Source: Streptomyces sp. NBC_00569 (GTDB lineage Bacteria > Actinomycetota > Actinomycetes > Streptomycetales > Streptomycetaceae). From it: a stretch of DNA of 64,000 nucleotides. The notes beneath the pieces are model-generated. The model had not been told where the DNA came from. It ran no database searches and was given only the letters and a program-made list of their open reading frames with translations. Location: assembly GCF_036345255.1 (NCBI RefSeq), contig NZ_CP107783.1, positions 1,116,001-1,180,000 on the forward strand, written 5' to 3'. Position 1 is the stretch's first letter. The number at the start of each line of letters is the position of its first letter. The translations under genes were made by a program, and so were the position numbers. Shown here in pieces: positions 50,825 through 60,147 of this stretch.

Positions 50825-52219
50825 ATGCCCATCGCGACGGTCAACCCCGCGAACGGCGAGACGCTCAAGACGTACGACGCCCTGACCGACGAGGAGATCG
50901 AGCACCGGCTCCTCCTCGCCGCCGGCACGTTCCGCACGTACCGCACCACCACGTTCTTCGAACGGGCCCGGCTGCTCCAGACCGCCGCCGACCTGCTCGA
51001 CGCGGACCGTGACGACATCGCGCGCGTCATGACCACCGAGATGGGCAAGCCCGTCGTGGCGGCCCGCGCGGAGGCCGCGAAGTGCGCGAAGGCGATGCGC
51101 TGGTACGCGGAGCACGCCCAGGAGCTCCTCGCCGACGAGCACCCCTCTGCCCGGGACGTGGAGGACTCCGGCGCGGTCAGCGCCCACGTGCGCTACCGGC
51201 CGCTGGGCATCGTCCTCGCCGTGATGCCGTGGAACTTCCCCCTGTGGCAGGTCGTGCGGTTCGCCGCGCCCGCTCTGATGGCAGGCAACGTAGGGCTGCT
51301 CAAGCACGCGTCGAACGTGCCGCAGACCGCGCTCTACCTCCAGGATCTGTTCCGCAGGGCCGGGTTCCCGGACGGGTGCTTCCAGACGCTGCTCATCGGT
51401 TCCCGCGCGGTCGAGGGCGTGCTGCGGGACGAGCGGGTCGTGGCGGCGACGCTGACCGGCAGCGAGCCGGCGGGGCGTTCCGTCGCCTCGATCGCGGGCG
51501 ACGAGGTCAAGAAGACGGTTCTGGAGCTGGGCGGCAGTGACCCGTTCGTCGTGATGCCGTCGGCCGACGTGGCGAAGGCGGCGAGGGTCGCGGTGACGGC
51601 GCGGGCGCAGAACAACGGGCAGTCCTGCATCGCGGCGAAGCGGTTCATCGTGCACGCGGACGTCTACGACGAGTTCGCCGAGCTTTTCGTCTCCGGGATG
51701 CGGGCCCTGCGGGTCGGCGACCCGATGGACGAGAACACCGACGTCGGGCCGCTCGCCAGCGAGCAGGGCCGCGCCGACCTGGAGGAACTCGTGGACGACG
51801 CCGTGGAGTGCGGCGCCACGGTGCTGTGCGGCGGACAACGCCCCGAGGCGTACGCCAAGAGCGGCTGGTACTACGAGCCGACGGTCATCGCCGACATCAC
51901 GCAGGACATGCGCATCCACCGCGAGGAGACCTTCGGCCCGGTCGCCACGCTGTACCGCGTCGGCGACCTGGACGAGGCCGTGGCCCTCGCCAACGACTCA
52001 CCGTTCGGCCTGAGCTCCAACGTATGGACGCACGACGCCGCGGAGATCGACCGCTTCGCCCGCGACATCGAGGCGGGCGGCGTCTACGTGAACGGTATGA
52101 CCGCCTCCCACCCGGCGTTCCCCTTCGGCGGCATCAAGCGCTCCGGCTACGGCCGAGAACTGTCCGACCACGGAATCCGCGAGTTCTGCAACATCACGAC
52201 GGTGTGGGTGGGGGCGTGA
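50825..52219 (+). CDS. gabD: NAD(P)-dependent succinate-semialdehyde dehydrogenase-type ALDH
   Basis: The ALDH-fold enzyme of 464 residues has [17 protein letters not shown], the catalytic Glu in [11 protein letters not shown] and the nucleophilic Cys in [22 protein letters not shown] follows. The short N-terminus and IAAKRF active site are those of the GabD/Sad branch. It oxidises succinate semialdehyde or a related aldehyde. No gabT adjoins it, so the precise substrate is inferred from family only. Confidence 0.85.
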   Translation: MPIATVNPANGETLKTYDALTDEEIEHRLLLAAGTFRTYRTTTFFERARLLQTAADLLDADRDDIARVMTTEMGKPVVAARAEAAKCAKAMRWYAEHAQELLADEHPSARDVEDSGAVSAHVRYRPLGIVLAVMPWNFPLWQVVRFAAPALMAGNVGLLKHASNVPQTALYLQDLFRRAGFPDGCFQTLLIGSRAVEGVLRDERVVAATLTGSEPAGRSVASIAGDEVKKTVLELGGSDPFVVMPSADVAKAARVAVTARAQNNGQSCIAAKRFIVHADVYDEFAELFVSGMRALRVGDPMDENTDVGPLASEQGRADLEELVDDAVECGATVLCGGQRPEAYAKSGWYYEPTVIADITQDMRIHREETFGPVATLYRVGDLDEAVALANDSPFGLSSNVWTHDAAEIDRFARDIEAGGVYVNGMTASHPAFPFGGIKRSGYGRELSDHGIREFCNITTVWVGA

Positions 52220-52429
52220 ACGGCTGGGCTGCGACCTGCTCGCGCCGACATCCGGCGCCCGGAACGAGCGACGCCCCCGCCCCGCTCGCCAGATAGGCAC
52301 GCCGACCGGCCCAGGACGTACCCCAAGCGCCGGTCCCCGCTCCAGCAGGTCGGGCGGCACGCGGCGGCTTCGCAGCGCGTCTTGCCGCACCTTCTCGCAC
52401 CCGGGGGCAGAGGCTGCACGTTCTGCCGT
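52220..52429. other. Intergenic spacer without gene
   Basis: The stretch between two convergent genes shows no convincing frame. Apart from the terminator to its right I see nothing in it. Confidence 0.5.
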
Positions 52430-52467
52430 GGTTCGGCCCCCGCACGGAAGTGGGCGGGGGCCGAACC
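52430..52467. terminator. Strong convergent terminator
   Basis: GGTTCGGCCCCCGC and its exact complement (14-bp stem, 10-bp loop) lie between gabD and xylA, which converge. Confidence 0.85.
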
Positions 52468-52517
52468 TGGCGCAACGCGCGCGTGGGGGCCGGTCGGGCA
52501 CCACGCGCGCGTGACGG

Positions 52518-53684
52518 TCAGCCGCGGGCCGCCAGCAGGTGGTCCATCGCCAGCTGGTCGAGGCGCTCGAAGGCCATGCCGCGGGCGGCGGCCGCCTCCA
52601 CGTCGAAGCCCTCGAAGGCGGACTCGTCGGCGAGCAGCCCCGACAGGCCGTCGGCGGCCGTCGGCTGCGCCAGCTCGTCGAGCCGCGAGGCGCGCAGCGC
52701 CTCCTGAACCTCCGGGTCGGCCCGGAACGCGGCCGCACGCTCGCGCAGGATGAGGTAGTTGCGCATGCAGCCCTCGGCCGACGCCCACACCCCGTCGTAG
52801 TCCTCGGTGCGCGGCGGCTTGAAGTCGAAGTGCCGCGGCCCCTCGTACCCGGCGCTCTCCAGCAGATCGACCAGCCAGAACGCCGAGCGCAGGTCGCCCG
52901 CGCCGAAGCGGAGGTCCTGGTCGTACTTGATGCCCGTCTGGCCGTTGAGGTCGATGTGGAAGAGCTTGCCCGCCCACAGTGCCTGGGCGATGCCGTGCGT
53001 GAAGTTGAGCCCCGCCATCTGCTCGTGGCCCACCTCCGGATTCACGCCGTACATCTCGGGCCGCTCCAGGCGCTCGATGAACGCGAGGGCGTGGCCGACG
53101 GTGGGCAGGAGGATGTCGCCGCGCGGCTCGTTCGGCTTCGGCTCGATGGCGAACTTCAGGTCGTAGCCCTGCTGAACGACGTACTCGCCGAGCAGGTCGA
53201 AGGCCTCCTTCATCCGGTCGAGCGCGGCACGCACGTCCTTGGCCGCGCCCGACTCGGCGCCCTCGCGGCCGCCCCAGGCGACATACGTCTTCGCGCCGAG
53301 CTCGACGGCGAGATCGATGTTGCGGACGGTCTTGCGCAGGGCGTACCGGCGCACATCACGGTCGTTCGCGGTGAACGCGCCGTCCTTGAAGACCGGGTGC
53401 GTGAAGAGGTTCGTGGTGGCCATCGGGACGATCAGGCCGGTGGCGTCGAGGGCCTGGCGGAAGCGCTTGACGTGGGACTCGCGCTCGGTGTCCGAGGCCC
53501 CGAAGGGGATCAGGTCGTCGTCGTGGAACGTCACCCCGTAGGCGCCGAGGTCGGCCAGGCGCCGCACGGACTCGGCCGGGTCGAGCGCGGCACGGGTGGC
53601 GTCGCCGAACGGGTCGCGTCCCTGCCAGCCGACCGTCCACAGGCCGAAGCTGAACTTGTCGTCGGGGGTGGGTCGGTACGTCAT
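52518..53684 (-). CDS. xylA: Xylose isomerase
   Basis: The 388-residue class I xylose isomerase of Streptomyces type has the N-terminal [18 protein letters not shown], the proton-relay His in VTFHDDD, metal ligands in [27 protein letters not shown] and the final HIDLNGQ. It interconverts D-xylose and D-xylulose (and glucose/fructose). It diverges from xylB across a 166-bp AT-rich promoter region. Confidence 0.96.
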   Translation of the reverse strand: MTYRPTPDDKFSFGLWTVGWQGRDPFGDATRAALDPAESVRRLADLGAYGVTFHDDDLIPFGASDTERESHVKRFRQALDATGLIVPMATTNLFTHPVFKDGAFTANDRDVRRYALRKTVRNIDLAVELGAKTYVAWGGREGAESGAAKDVRAALDRMKEAFDLLGEYVVQQGYDLKFAIEPKPNEPRGDILLPTVGHALAFIERLERPEMYGVNPEVGHEQMAGLNFTHGIAQALWAGKLFHIDLNGQTGIKYDQDLRFGAGDLRSAFWLVDLLESAGYEGPRHFDFKPPRTEDYDGVWASAEGCMRNYLILRERAAAFRADPEVQEALRASRLDELAQPTAADGLSGLLADESAFEGFDVEAAAARGMAFERLDQLAMDHLLAARG

Positions 53685-53850
53685 GTCTCGGCTCCTCGCC
53701 AGTCACGCCTATTTCGTCATGGCACTTTACAAATTAGTATGCGGACACGCCGCTGGGAAGAGGCATCTCGGGAGAGCATGGGATGGACGCTCTGTCGCAC
53801 ATGTACCTCGGACAGCCACGGAATCGTCTTGTCGGGAACGGGAGAGCCGG
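53685..53850. promoter_or_regulatory. Divergent xylA/xylB promoter region
   Basis: Within this gap ACTTTACAAATTAGTATGC (about 53723-53741) stands out as the only AT-rich block. It carries TANNNT-type -10 candidates on both strands (TAGTAT on plus, TAAAGT on minus). The ROK regulator encoded downstream is expected to bind here. Confidence 0.5.
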
Positions 53851-55290
53851 ATGTCATCAGCCGATGGACCACTCGTCGTCGGGGTGGACAGCTCCACGCA
53901 GTCCACGAAGGCCCTGGTCGTCGACGCCGCCACAGGCGCGGTCGTGGCGAGCGGCCAGGCACCGCACACGGTGAGCGCGGGGCAGGGACGCGAGAGCGAC
54001 CCCGAGCAGTGGTGGACCGCCCTGTGCGAAGCGCTTCGCCAGTGCGGTGAGGCGGCGCACCGGGCCTCCGCGGTGTCGGTCGGCGGTCAGCAGCACGGCC
54101 TCGTCACTCTGGACGCCGCGGGCCGGCCGGTACGTCCCGCGCTGCTCTGGAACGACGTGCGCTCGGCACCCCAGGCCCGCCGCCTCATCGACGAGATGGG
54201 CGGTCCCAAGGCGTGGGCCGAGCGGGTGGGCAGCGTGCCAGGGGCCTCGTTCACCGTCACGAAGTGGGCGTGGCTGGCCGAGCACGAGCCGGACGCGGTA
54301 CGCGCCACGGCCGCTGTACGGCTGCCGCACGACTACCTCACGCAGCGGCTGACCGGCGACGGCACGACGGACCGGGGCGACGCCTCGGGCACGGGCTGGT
54401 GGGCATCGGCCACAGAGTCGTACGACGACGACATCCTGGCGCGCGTGGGCCTCGATCCGGCGCTGCTGCCCCGGGTCGTACGCCCCGGGGAGGTGGCCGG
54501 CACGGTCCACGCCTCGGGTGAACTGCCCTTCTCCAAGGGGACGTTGGTGGCCGCCGGTACGGGCGACAACGCGGCGGCCGCTCTCGGTCTCGGCCTCCGG
54601 CCCGGCACCCCCGTCCTGAGCCTCGGCACGTCCGGCACGGTGTACGCGGTGTCACGGCACCGTCCCGCGGACCCGACCGGCACCGTCGCCGGCTTCGCCG
54701 ACGCGCGCGGCGACTGGCTGCCGCTCGCATGCACCCTGAACTGCACGCTCGCCGTCGACCGGGTCGCCGCGCTGCTCGGCCTGGACCGCGAGGCCGTCGA
54801 ACCCGGCGGCGACATCACGCTGCTGCCGTACCTGGACGGCGAGCGCACCCCCGATCTGCCGCACGCCTCAGGGCTGTTGCACGGGCTGCGGCACGACACC
54901 ACGGGAGGGCAGCTTCTGCAGGCCGCCTACGACGGCGCCGTCCACGCGCTCCTGGGCGCGCTCGGCCTCGTCCTCGACGCGGACGCCGACCTGTCGGTGC
55001 CGCTGCTGCTCATCGGGGGCGGCGCCCGGGGAACGGCCTGGCAGCAGACCGTACGACGCCTCTCGGGCCGTGCCGTGCAGGTGCCCGAGGCCCGTGAGCT
55101 GGTCGCGCTCGGTGCCGCGGCACAGGCCGCCGGGCTGCTGACCGGGGAGGATCCGGCGGCGGTGGCGCGGCGCTGGGGCACGGCGCAGGGGCCCGTTCTC
55201 GACCCCGTGGAGCAGGACGCGGCGGCGCTGGCGCGGATCTCCGGGGTACTCTCCGACGCGGCCCCGCTCCTGGACAGGGGCCCGCGCTGA
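53851..55290 (+). CDS. xylB: Xylulokinase
   Basis: This FGGY-family kinase of 479 residues has the N-terminal phosphate loop VVGVDSSTQSTKALVVD, the xylulose-site GGQQHGLV and LLWNDVRS, and the C-terminal ATP motif LLLIGGGARGTAWQQ. It phosphorylates D-xylulose for the pentose phosphate pathway. The start ATG at 53851 follows GGGAGAG. The ROK regulator gene follows 76 bp later. Confidence 0.94.
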   Translation: MSSADGPLVVGVDSSTQSTKALVVDAATGAVVASGQAPHTVSAGQGRESDPEQWWTALCEALRQCGEAAHRASAVSVGGQQHGLVTLDAAGRPVRPALLWNDVRSAPQARRLIDEMGGPKAWAERVGSVPGASFTVTKWAWLAEHEPDAVRATAAVRLPHDYLTQRLTGDGTTDRGDASGTGWWASATESYDDDILARVGLDPALLPRVVRPGEVAGTVHASGELPFSKGTLVAAGTGDNAAAALGLGLRPGTPVLSLGTSGTVYAVSRHRPADPTGTVAGFADARGDWLPLACTLNCTLAVDRVAALLGLDREAVEPGGDITLLPYLDGERTPDLPHASGLLHGLRHDTTGGQLLQAAYDGAVHALLGALGLVLDADADLSVPLLLIGGGARGTAWQQTVRRLSGRAVQVPEARELVALGAAAQAAGLLTGEDPAAVARRWGTAQGPVLDPVEQDAAALARISGVLSDAAPLLDRGPR

Positions 55291-55366
55291 CCACCCGGCC
55301 GACCGAGGATCCAGGAAGGCCGACGGCCCCGTTCGCCGGCCCGAGCCCATGGGAGCGTCCGGAGGC

Positions 55367-56572
55367 ATGACCGCACCACTGCACGAGCCCCGGCCCGGCA
55401 CGCCCGACACCCAGCAGGCCATGCGCCGGCGCAACCTCTCGCGGGTCATGCACGCCGTCGCCACCGACGGCCCGTTGTCACGGGCCACGGTCGCGCAGCG
55501 CATCGGGCTGACCCGGGCCGCGGTCTCGACTCTCGTCGACGAACTGATCCGGTCGGGTCTGATCGAGGAGCTCGGCCCGCAGCGGCCCGGCCGGGTCGGG
55601 CGCCCCGGCTCGGCGCTCGCGGTCAGCCGCCGCGGCCCCGCCGGGATCGGTGCCGAGGTGGGCGTCGACCATCTCGCGGCGTGCGCGGTCGATCTGAGCG
55701 GCGCGGTACGCGCGCGTGCCGTGCGCCGCGTCGCCAACCGCGGGCGCGCGCCCGGACCCGTCCTGAAGGAACTGTCCGTGCTGGTCCGGGAGGTGACGGC
55801 CCGTGCCGAACGGGAGGGGCTGCGCCCGGCGGGCCTCGCGGTCGCGGTGCCCGGTCTGGTCGCGCGCGGCACCCGCACGGTGGTCCGGGCGCCCAACCTG
55901 GACTGGCACGACACGGACGTGTCCGCGCTGCTGCCGACGCCGGCCGAGGCGCTGCCCGTTCTGCCGCTGAGCGTCGACAACGAGGCGAATTTCGGTGCCC
56001 TCGCCGAGCTCTGGCTCGGCGAGGGCACCCCCGCCGACTTCCTGCACGTCTCGGCCGAGATCGGCATCGGCGCCGCGCTCGTCGTCGACGGCAAGCTGCT
56101 GCGCGGAACCCGTGGATTCGCAGGCGAGCTGGGGCACGTTCCGGTTCGCCCGGAGGGCCCGGCGTGCCCCTGCGGAGGGCGCGGTTGTCTGGAGCAGTAC
56201 GCGGGCGAGGAGGCCGTGCTGCGGGCGGCCGGCCTGGGGCCCGGCGAGGACCGGGTGGGTCTGCTCGCCGAGCGCGCCGCGGAAGGCGACACGGACACGC
56301 GGCGGGCGCTGCGCGGGGCCGGGACCGCCCTGGGTATCGCGCTGACCGGTGCGGTGAACCTCCTCGATCCTCGGGCGGTCGTGCTCGGCGGGGCGCTCTC
56401 GCGGCTCGCGCCGTGGCTACTGCCCGCGCTGGAGCGGGAGCTGACGCGCCGGACGGCGACGCCGGCCGCCGGGGTGACGGTGTCACGCCTGGGGTCCGAC
56501 GGCCCTCTGCTGGGGGCGGCGCACTCGGTGGTGCGGGCGGTCCTCGACGATCCGGTGGCGGTGGCCGCGTAG
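55367..56572 (+). CDS. xylR: ROK-family repressor of xylose genes (XylR)
   Basis: An N-terminal MarR-like helix-turn-helix (LSRATVAQRIGLTRAAVSTLVDELIRSGLI) is fused to a ROK domain with a complete zinc motif CPCGGRGCLEQY. It is 401 residues. This fusion is the pattern of XylR/NagC repressors. Position after xylB makes control of xylA and xylB by xylose the clear inference. The ATG at 55367 follows GGAGG. Confidence 0.88.
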   Translation: MTAPLHEPRPGTPDTQQAMRRRNLSRVMHAVATDGPLSRATVAQRIGLTRAAVSTLVDELIRSGLIEELGPQRPGRVGRPGSALAVSRRGPAGIGAEVGVDHLAACAVDLSGAVRARAVRRVANRGRAPGPVLKELSVLVREVTARAEREGLRPAGLAVAVPGLVARGTRTVVRAPNLDWHDTDVSALLPTPAEALPVLPLSVDNEANFGALAELWLGEGTPADFLHVSAEIGIGAALVVDGKLLRGTRGFAGELGHVPVRPEGPACPCGGRGCLEQYAGEEAVLRAAGLGPGEDRVGLLAERAAEGDTDTRRALRGAGTALGIALTGAVNLLDPRAVVLGGALSRLAPWLLPALERELTRRTATPAAGVTVSRLGSDGPLLGAAHSVVRAVLDDPVAVAA

Positions 56573-56617
56573 AACGCCGGTGGTCGTGGGGAACCCCTGC
56601 CGTGGCGCGGGAAGTGC

Positions 56618-56635
56618 CAGAGGTTCGGACCTCTG
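56618..56635. promoter_or_regulatory. Perfect 7-bp inverted repeat between xylR and the permease
   Basis: CAGAGGT-TCGG-ACCTCTG lies 46 bp after xylR and 144 bp before the permease start. It can be a small terminator or an operator for the permease-acetamidase operon. Confidence 0.5.
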
Positions 56636-56778
56636 ACGTGCGGTTGTTCACAACCGGCGAGTTATCCACAGGCGCGCCGCGCCCTCTTCCGCCCCAACCG
56701 CCAAGGCCCTTAACGTAATTCACGCGGGACGCCACCGCCTCGGCGCGGTGGCGCGTCCACGTGGATCGGGGGATTCAG

Positions 56779-58305
56779 GTGTCCGGGGCAAGCGTTCAGA
56801 GCGGTACGGGGCTGCGGCGCGGGGCGATCGGGCTGCGCGAGGTCCTGTTCCAGAGCATCACGGCGATGGCGCCGGCGGCCGCGGTCGCCGCGTCGATCCC
56901 GGCCGGTACGGCGTTCGCGGGCGGCAGTCTGCCGCTGTCCGTGCTGATCGCACTGGTGGCCTGCCTGTTCACGGCGTCGTGCGTGGCGGAGCTGGCACGC
57001 GAACTGCCCGCGGCGGGCTCCGTATCCACGTACGCCGCGCGCGGCCTCCATCCGAGCGTCGGGTTCCTCGTCGGCTGGGGCTATGTGTTCGTGGAGGCCC
57101 TCGTGCCGCCTCTGCTTCTGCTGCAACTGGGCTTCACCACGGCCGGGACGCTGCACAACGAGTGGTCGTCGTACCCCGCGGATCTGTGGTGGCCGTGGTC
57201 GCTCGCCGGGGCGGTGATCATCGCTGTGGCAGGCTACTTCGGAGTGCGGGCGTCGGCCCGCTTCGGGACGGTGCTCGGCGCCTTCGAGGTGATCGTCTTC
57301 CTGGCGTTCGCCATCCTGCTGATCTCGAAGGCCGGCAGCCACAACACCCTTTCGGTGTTCGGCACTTCGCACACGGCACCGGGATACGAGGGCCTGAGCG
57401 GCGTCTTCGCCGGTTCGGTGTACACGGTGCTGGCCTTCGCCGGGTTCGAGGCCGCTGCGCCCCTCGCCGAGGAGACCCGCGACCCACGGCGCACCATGCA
57501 CCGGGCGGTCCTCGGGGCGGCCCTGGCCATCGGGCTCTTCTACGTCCTGACGACGTACGCGATGTCGGTGTACTTCGGACCCGGCAGGTTCGCGACGTTC
57601 GGGGCGGAGGGCGCCGCGTCGTGGGAGGGCGTGGCCCGCGCCTCGTTCGGCCTCTTCTGGGTCCTGGTGTTCCTCGCCGTGGTGAACTCGACGATCGCGA
57701 ACGCCAACGCGTGCGCCAACGTCTCGACGCGCACGGCGTTCGCCCTCGGCCGCATCGGCGTCTTCCCGAGCGGCTTCGCGCGCCTGCACCCACGGCGCCG
57801 CTCCCCCGTCACCGGCGTCGCCGTCCAGTTCGTCGTCGCGGTCGCGGCCATGCTCGGGCTCGGTTTCGCCTACGACCCGATGACGGCGTTCCTGCTCCTG
57901 GCGACGGTGATCGTCACGGTCATCATCGGTGTGTACATCGTGGCGAACCTCTCCTGTGCCGGGTACTTCCTGCGGCGTGGCCGCTCCGCGCTGCGCCCCG
58001 TGCGCCATCTCGTCTTCCCGCTCCTCGGCATCGTCGCCTTCGTGCCCGCGCTGCTGACCGCCGCGGGCCTGCCGGTCTTCGACTTCGTGTCGGAGCTGAC
58101 GGCGCCGGTGTCCTACGCGGGCCCGGTCGTCGCCGTGTGGATGCTCGCGGGGGTCGTGGTGCTCGCGGTGCTCCTGCGGCGCCATCCGGAACGCATAGCG
58201 GAGACCGGACGCGTCCATCTCGACGACGACGCATCCGACGGAGAGCCGAACCGGGGCGCGGACCCCGACGCGCCCACCTCACAGAGCGGAGCAGTACAGC
58301 GATGA
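56779..58305 (+). CDS. APC-superfamily permease
   Basis: The 508-residue protein has about 12-14 helices. It starts with LREVLFQSITAMAPAAAVAASIPAG, the family pattern of amino-acid/polyamine carriers, and has FAGFEAAAPLAEETRDPRRT in the conserved loop after helix 6. Its stop overlaps the acetamidase start (ATGA), so its cargo is probably the amide or the amide-derived compound handled by that enzyme. GTG at 56779 has GGGGG six bases upstream; GTG at 56761 is an alternative. Confidence 0.82.
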   Translation: MSGASVQSGTGLRRGAIGLREVLFQSITAMAPAAAVAASIPAGTAFAGGSLPLSVLIALVACLFTASCVAELARELPAAGSVSTYAARGLHPSVGFLVGWGYVFVEALVPPLLLLQLGFTTAGTLHNEWSSYPADLWWPWSLAGAVIIAVAGYFGVRASARFGTVLGAFEVIVFLAFAILLISKAGSHNTLSVFGTSHTAPGYEGLSGVFAGSVYTVLAFAGFEAAAPLAEETRDPRRTMHRAVLGAALAIGLFYVLTTYAMSVYFGPGRFATFGAEGAASWEGVARASFGLFWVLVFLAVVNSTIANANACANVSTRTAFALGRIGVFPSGFARLHPRRRSPVTGVAVQFVVAVAAMLGLGFAYDPMTAFLLLATVIVTVIIGVYIVANLSCAGYFLRRGRSALRPVRHLVFPLLGIVAFVPALLTAAGLPVFDFVSELTAPVSYAGPVVAVWMLAGVVVLAVLLRRHPERIAETGRVHLDDDASDGEPNRGADPDAPTSQSGAVQR

Positions 58306-59333
58306 GCGACCCTCGGATCCTGACCGTGCGGCCCGAACCGGGCGAGTACGCCTACACGTTCGGCGGGGCGCCGCCCGTCGCCAGGATCGCACCGGGCACG
58401 GTCCTGGACCTGTACACGGAGGACTGTTTCGGCGGGCGGGTGCGGTCCGAGAAGGATCTGGTGTCGCGGGTGTGCGAGTTCCCGTTCCTCAATCCGCAGA
58501 CCGGGCCCTTTCACATCGAGGGTGCCGAACCCGGTGACACGGTCGCGGTGCACTTCGTGTCCGTCGAACCGGCCCGCGACTGGGCCGCCTCCACGACGGT
58601 CCCGCTCTTCGGCGCGCTCACGTCCACCCACACCACGGCCACCCTCCAGCCGCCGCTGCCCGAGGTCGTATGGATGTGGCACCTCGACCGGGAGCGCCGC
58701 ACCGCCCGGTTCACCGCGCACGACAGCGACCTCCAGGTCGAGCTGCCGATGGATCCGATGCACGGAACGGTCGGCGTGGCCCCCGCGAACCTGGAGGTCC
58801 GCTCGGCCCTCGTCCCGGACGCGCACGGCGGCAACATGGACTCGCCGGAGATGCGCGCGGGCGTCACCTGTTATCTCGGGGTGAATGTCGAGGGTGCGCT
58901 GCTGAGCCTCGGCGACGGACACGCGCGGCAGGGCGAGGGGGAGACGTGCGGCGTCGCCGTCGAGTGCGCCATGCGGACCGTCGTGATCGTCGAGCTCCTC
59001 AAGGGCGTCGCCACACCGTGGCCGCGCATCGAGTCCGACACACACATCATCTCGACGGGGTCGGCGCGGCCCCTCGAGGACGCGTTCCGGATATCCCAAC
59101 TCGACCTGGTGCGCTGGCTGGAGCGTGACTACGGCTTCAGCGAGCTCGACGCGTACCAGTTCGCCTCGCAGACCGTCGAGTCCCCGCTCGCCAACGTCTG
59201 CGACACGAACTACACGTGTGTGGCGAAGCTCCGCAAGGAATGGCTGCCGGCACGGGACACCCACCGTGGGCTGCACGCGCACTTGAAGGACGTCGCCGCG
59301 ACGCTCCCCCGCCCGGACCACCACACCTTCTGA
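58302..59333 (+). CDS. Acetamidase/formamidase-family amidohydrolase
   Basis: The 343-residue protein follows the FmdA/AmdA family: GPFHIEGAEPGDTVAVHF, the conserved DAHGGNMD metal or substrate loop, and LGDGHARQGEGETCG. It hydrolyses small aliphatic amides to ammonia and the acid. It is translationally coupled to a permease gene, so the two likely form a nitrogen-scavenging unit. Confidence 0.87.
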   Translation: MSDPRILTVRPEPGEYAYTFGGAPPVARIAPGTVLDLYTEDCFGGRVRSEKDLVSRVCEFPFLNPQTGPFHIEGAEPGDTVAVHFVSVEPARDWAASTTVPLFGALTSTHTTATLQPPLPEVVWMWHLDRERRTARFTAHDSDLQVELPMDPMHGTVGVAPANLEVRSALVPDAHGGNMDSPEMRAGVTCYLGVNVEGALLSLGDGHARQGEGETCGVAVECAMRTVVIVELLKGVATPWPRIESDTHIISTGSARPLEDAFRISQLDLVRWLERDYGFSELDAYQFASQTVESPLANVCDTNYTCVAKLRKEWLPARDTHRGLHAHLKDVAATLPRPDHHTF

Positions 59334-59393
59334 CGCCACACCGTTCGTCGGCAGAGCCCTGCCCCACCTCCCCCACAGAGAGGCAGACCAGTC

Positions 59394-59990
59394 ATGGACC
59401 GAAGGCCACTCCCGAGCCGGCGCCGGTTACTCCAGGCCGGCGCCCTGGCCGCCGTGCCCGCAGCCGTGCTTCCCGCGGCCCGCGCCTCCGCCGGCGCGCA
59501 GGCCGTCGACTATCCGGGTGCCGAGTCCGTCCCGGCCAGCACCTCCAACTACACGGCGTCCAGCCGCCCCACCAGCTATCCCCTGAACTACGTGATCATC
59601 CACGTCACCCAGGAGACGTACGCCGACGCCCTGGGGATCTTCCAGAACCCGGCCAAGCAGGTCTCCGCGCACTACGTGGTCCGCTCGTCCGACGGCCACA
59701 TCGCCCAGTGCGTCCGCGAGCGCAACATCGCCTGGCACGCGGGGAACTGGGACTACAACACCCGCAGCATCGGCATCGAGCACGAGGGCTGGGTCGACCA
59801 GCCGGAGTACTTCACCGACGCCCTGTACCAGTCGTCCGCCGACCTGACGGCCGCGATCTGCGCCAAGTACGGCATTCCGATGGACCGCGCGCACATCCTC
59901 GGGCACTCCGAGGTCCCCGGCACGGACCACACCGACCCGGGCCCTTACTGGGACTGGACCCGCTACATCCGCATGGTCAACTTCGCCTGA
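59394..59990 (+). CDS. Exported N-acetylmuramoyl-L-alanine amidase (Amidase_2)
   Basis: A Tat-type signal (PSRRRLLQAGALAAVPAAVL) precedes an Amidase_2 domain. Zinc ligands are expected in VIIHVTQE, in NIAWHAGNW and in GHSEVPGTDHTDPGPYWDW. The 198-residue protein would cut peptidoglycan outside the cell. It has no extra binding domain. The double-Arg followed by another Arg is a good Tat candidate, but the helix is short. Confidence 0.87.
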   Translation: MDRRPLPSRRRLLQAGALAAVPAAVLPAARASAGAQAVDYPGAESVPASTSNYTASSRPTSYPLNYVIIHVTQETYADALGIFQNPAKQVSAHYVVRSSDGHIAQCVRERNIAWHAGNWDYNTRSIGIEHEGWVDQPEYFTDALYQSSADLTAAICAKYGIPMDRAHILGHSEVPGTDHTDPGPYWDWTRYIRMVNFA

Positions 59991-60147
59991 GGCGCGGACA
60001 GGACCGCGTCCGGGCCGGCCTGCCCGGCGCGCACGCACTGTGACGCATCCGTGCGGATCAGTGCCGGGACGCTTGTCCGTATGCGTCCCCGGCGCGACGA
60101 TGTCCCCACAGCGATGCACCGCGGCATCGCCCGCCGGGGAGGCCGAC

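Noticed and set aside
52220..52517. Possible small gene between gabD and xylA
   Set aside because: Frames are Pro/Arg-rich without start sites; the region holds only a terminator.
56628..56640. GACCTCTGACGTG resembles the nan operator (11 of 13)
   Set aside because: It lies inside another perfect inverted repeat, departs at two positions and is 50 kb from the nan locus; likely chance.
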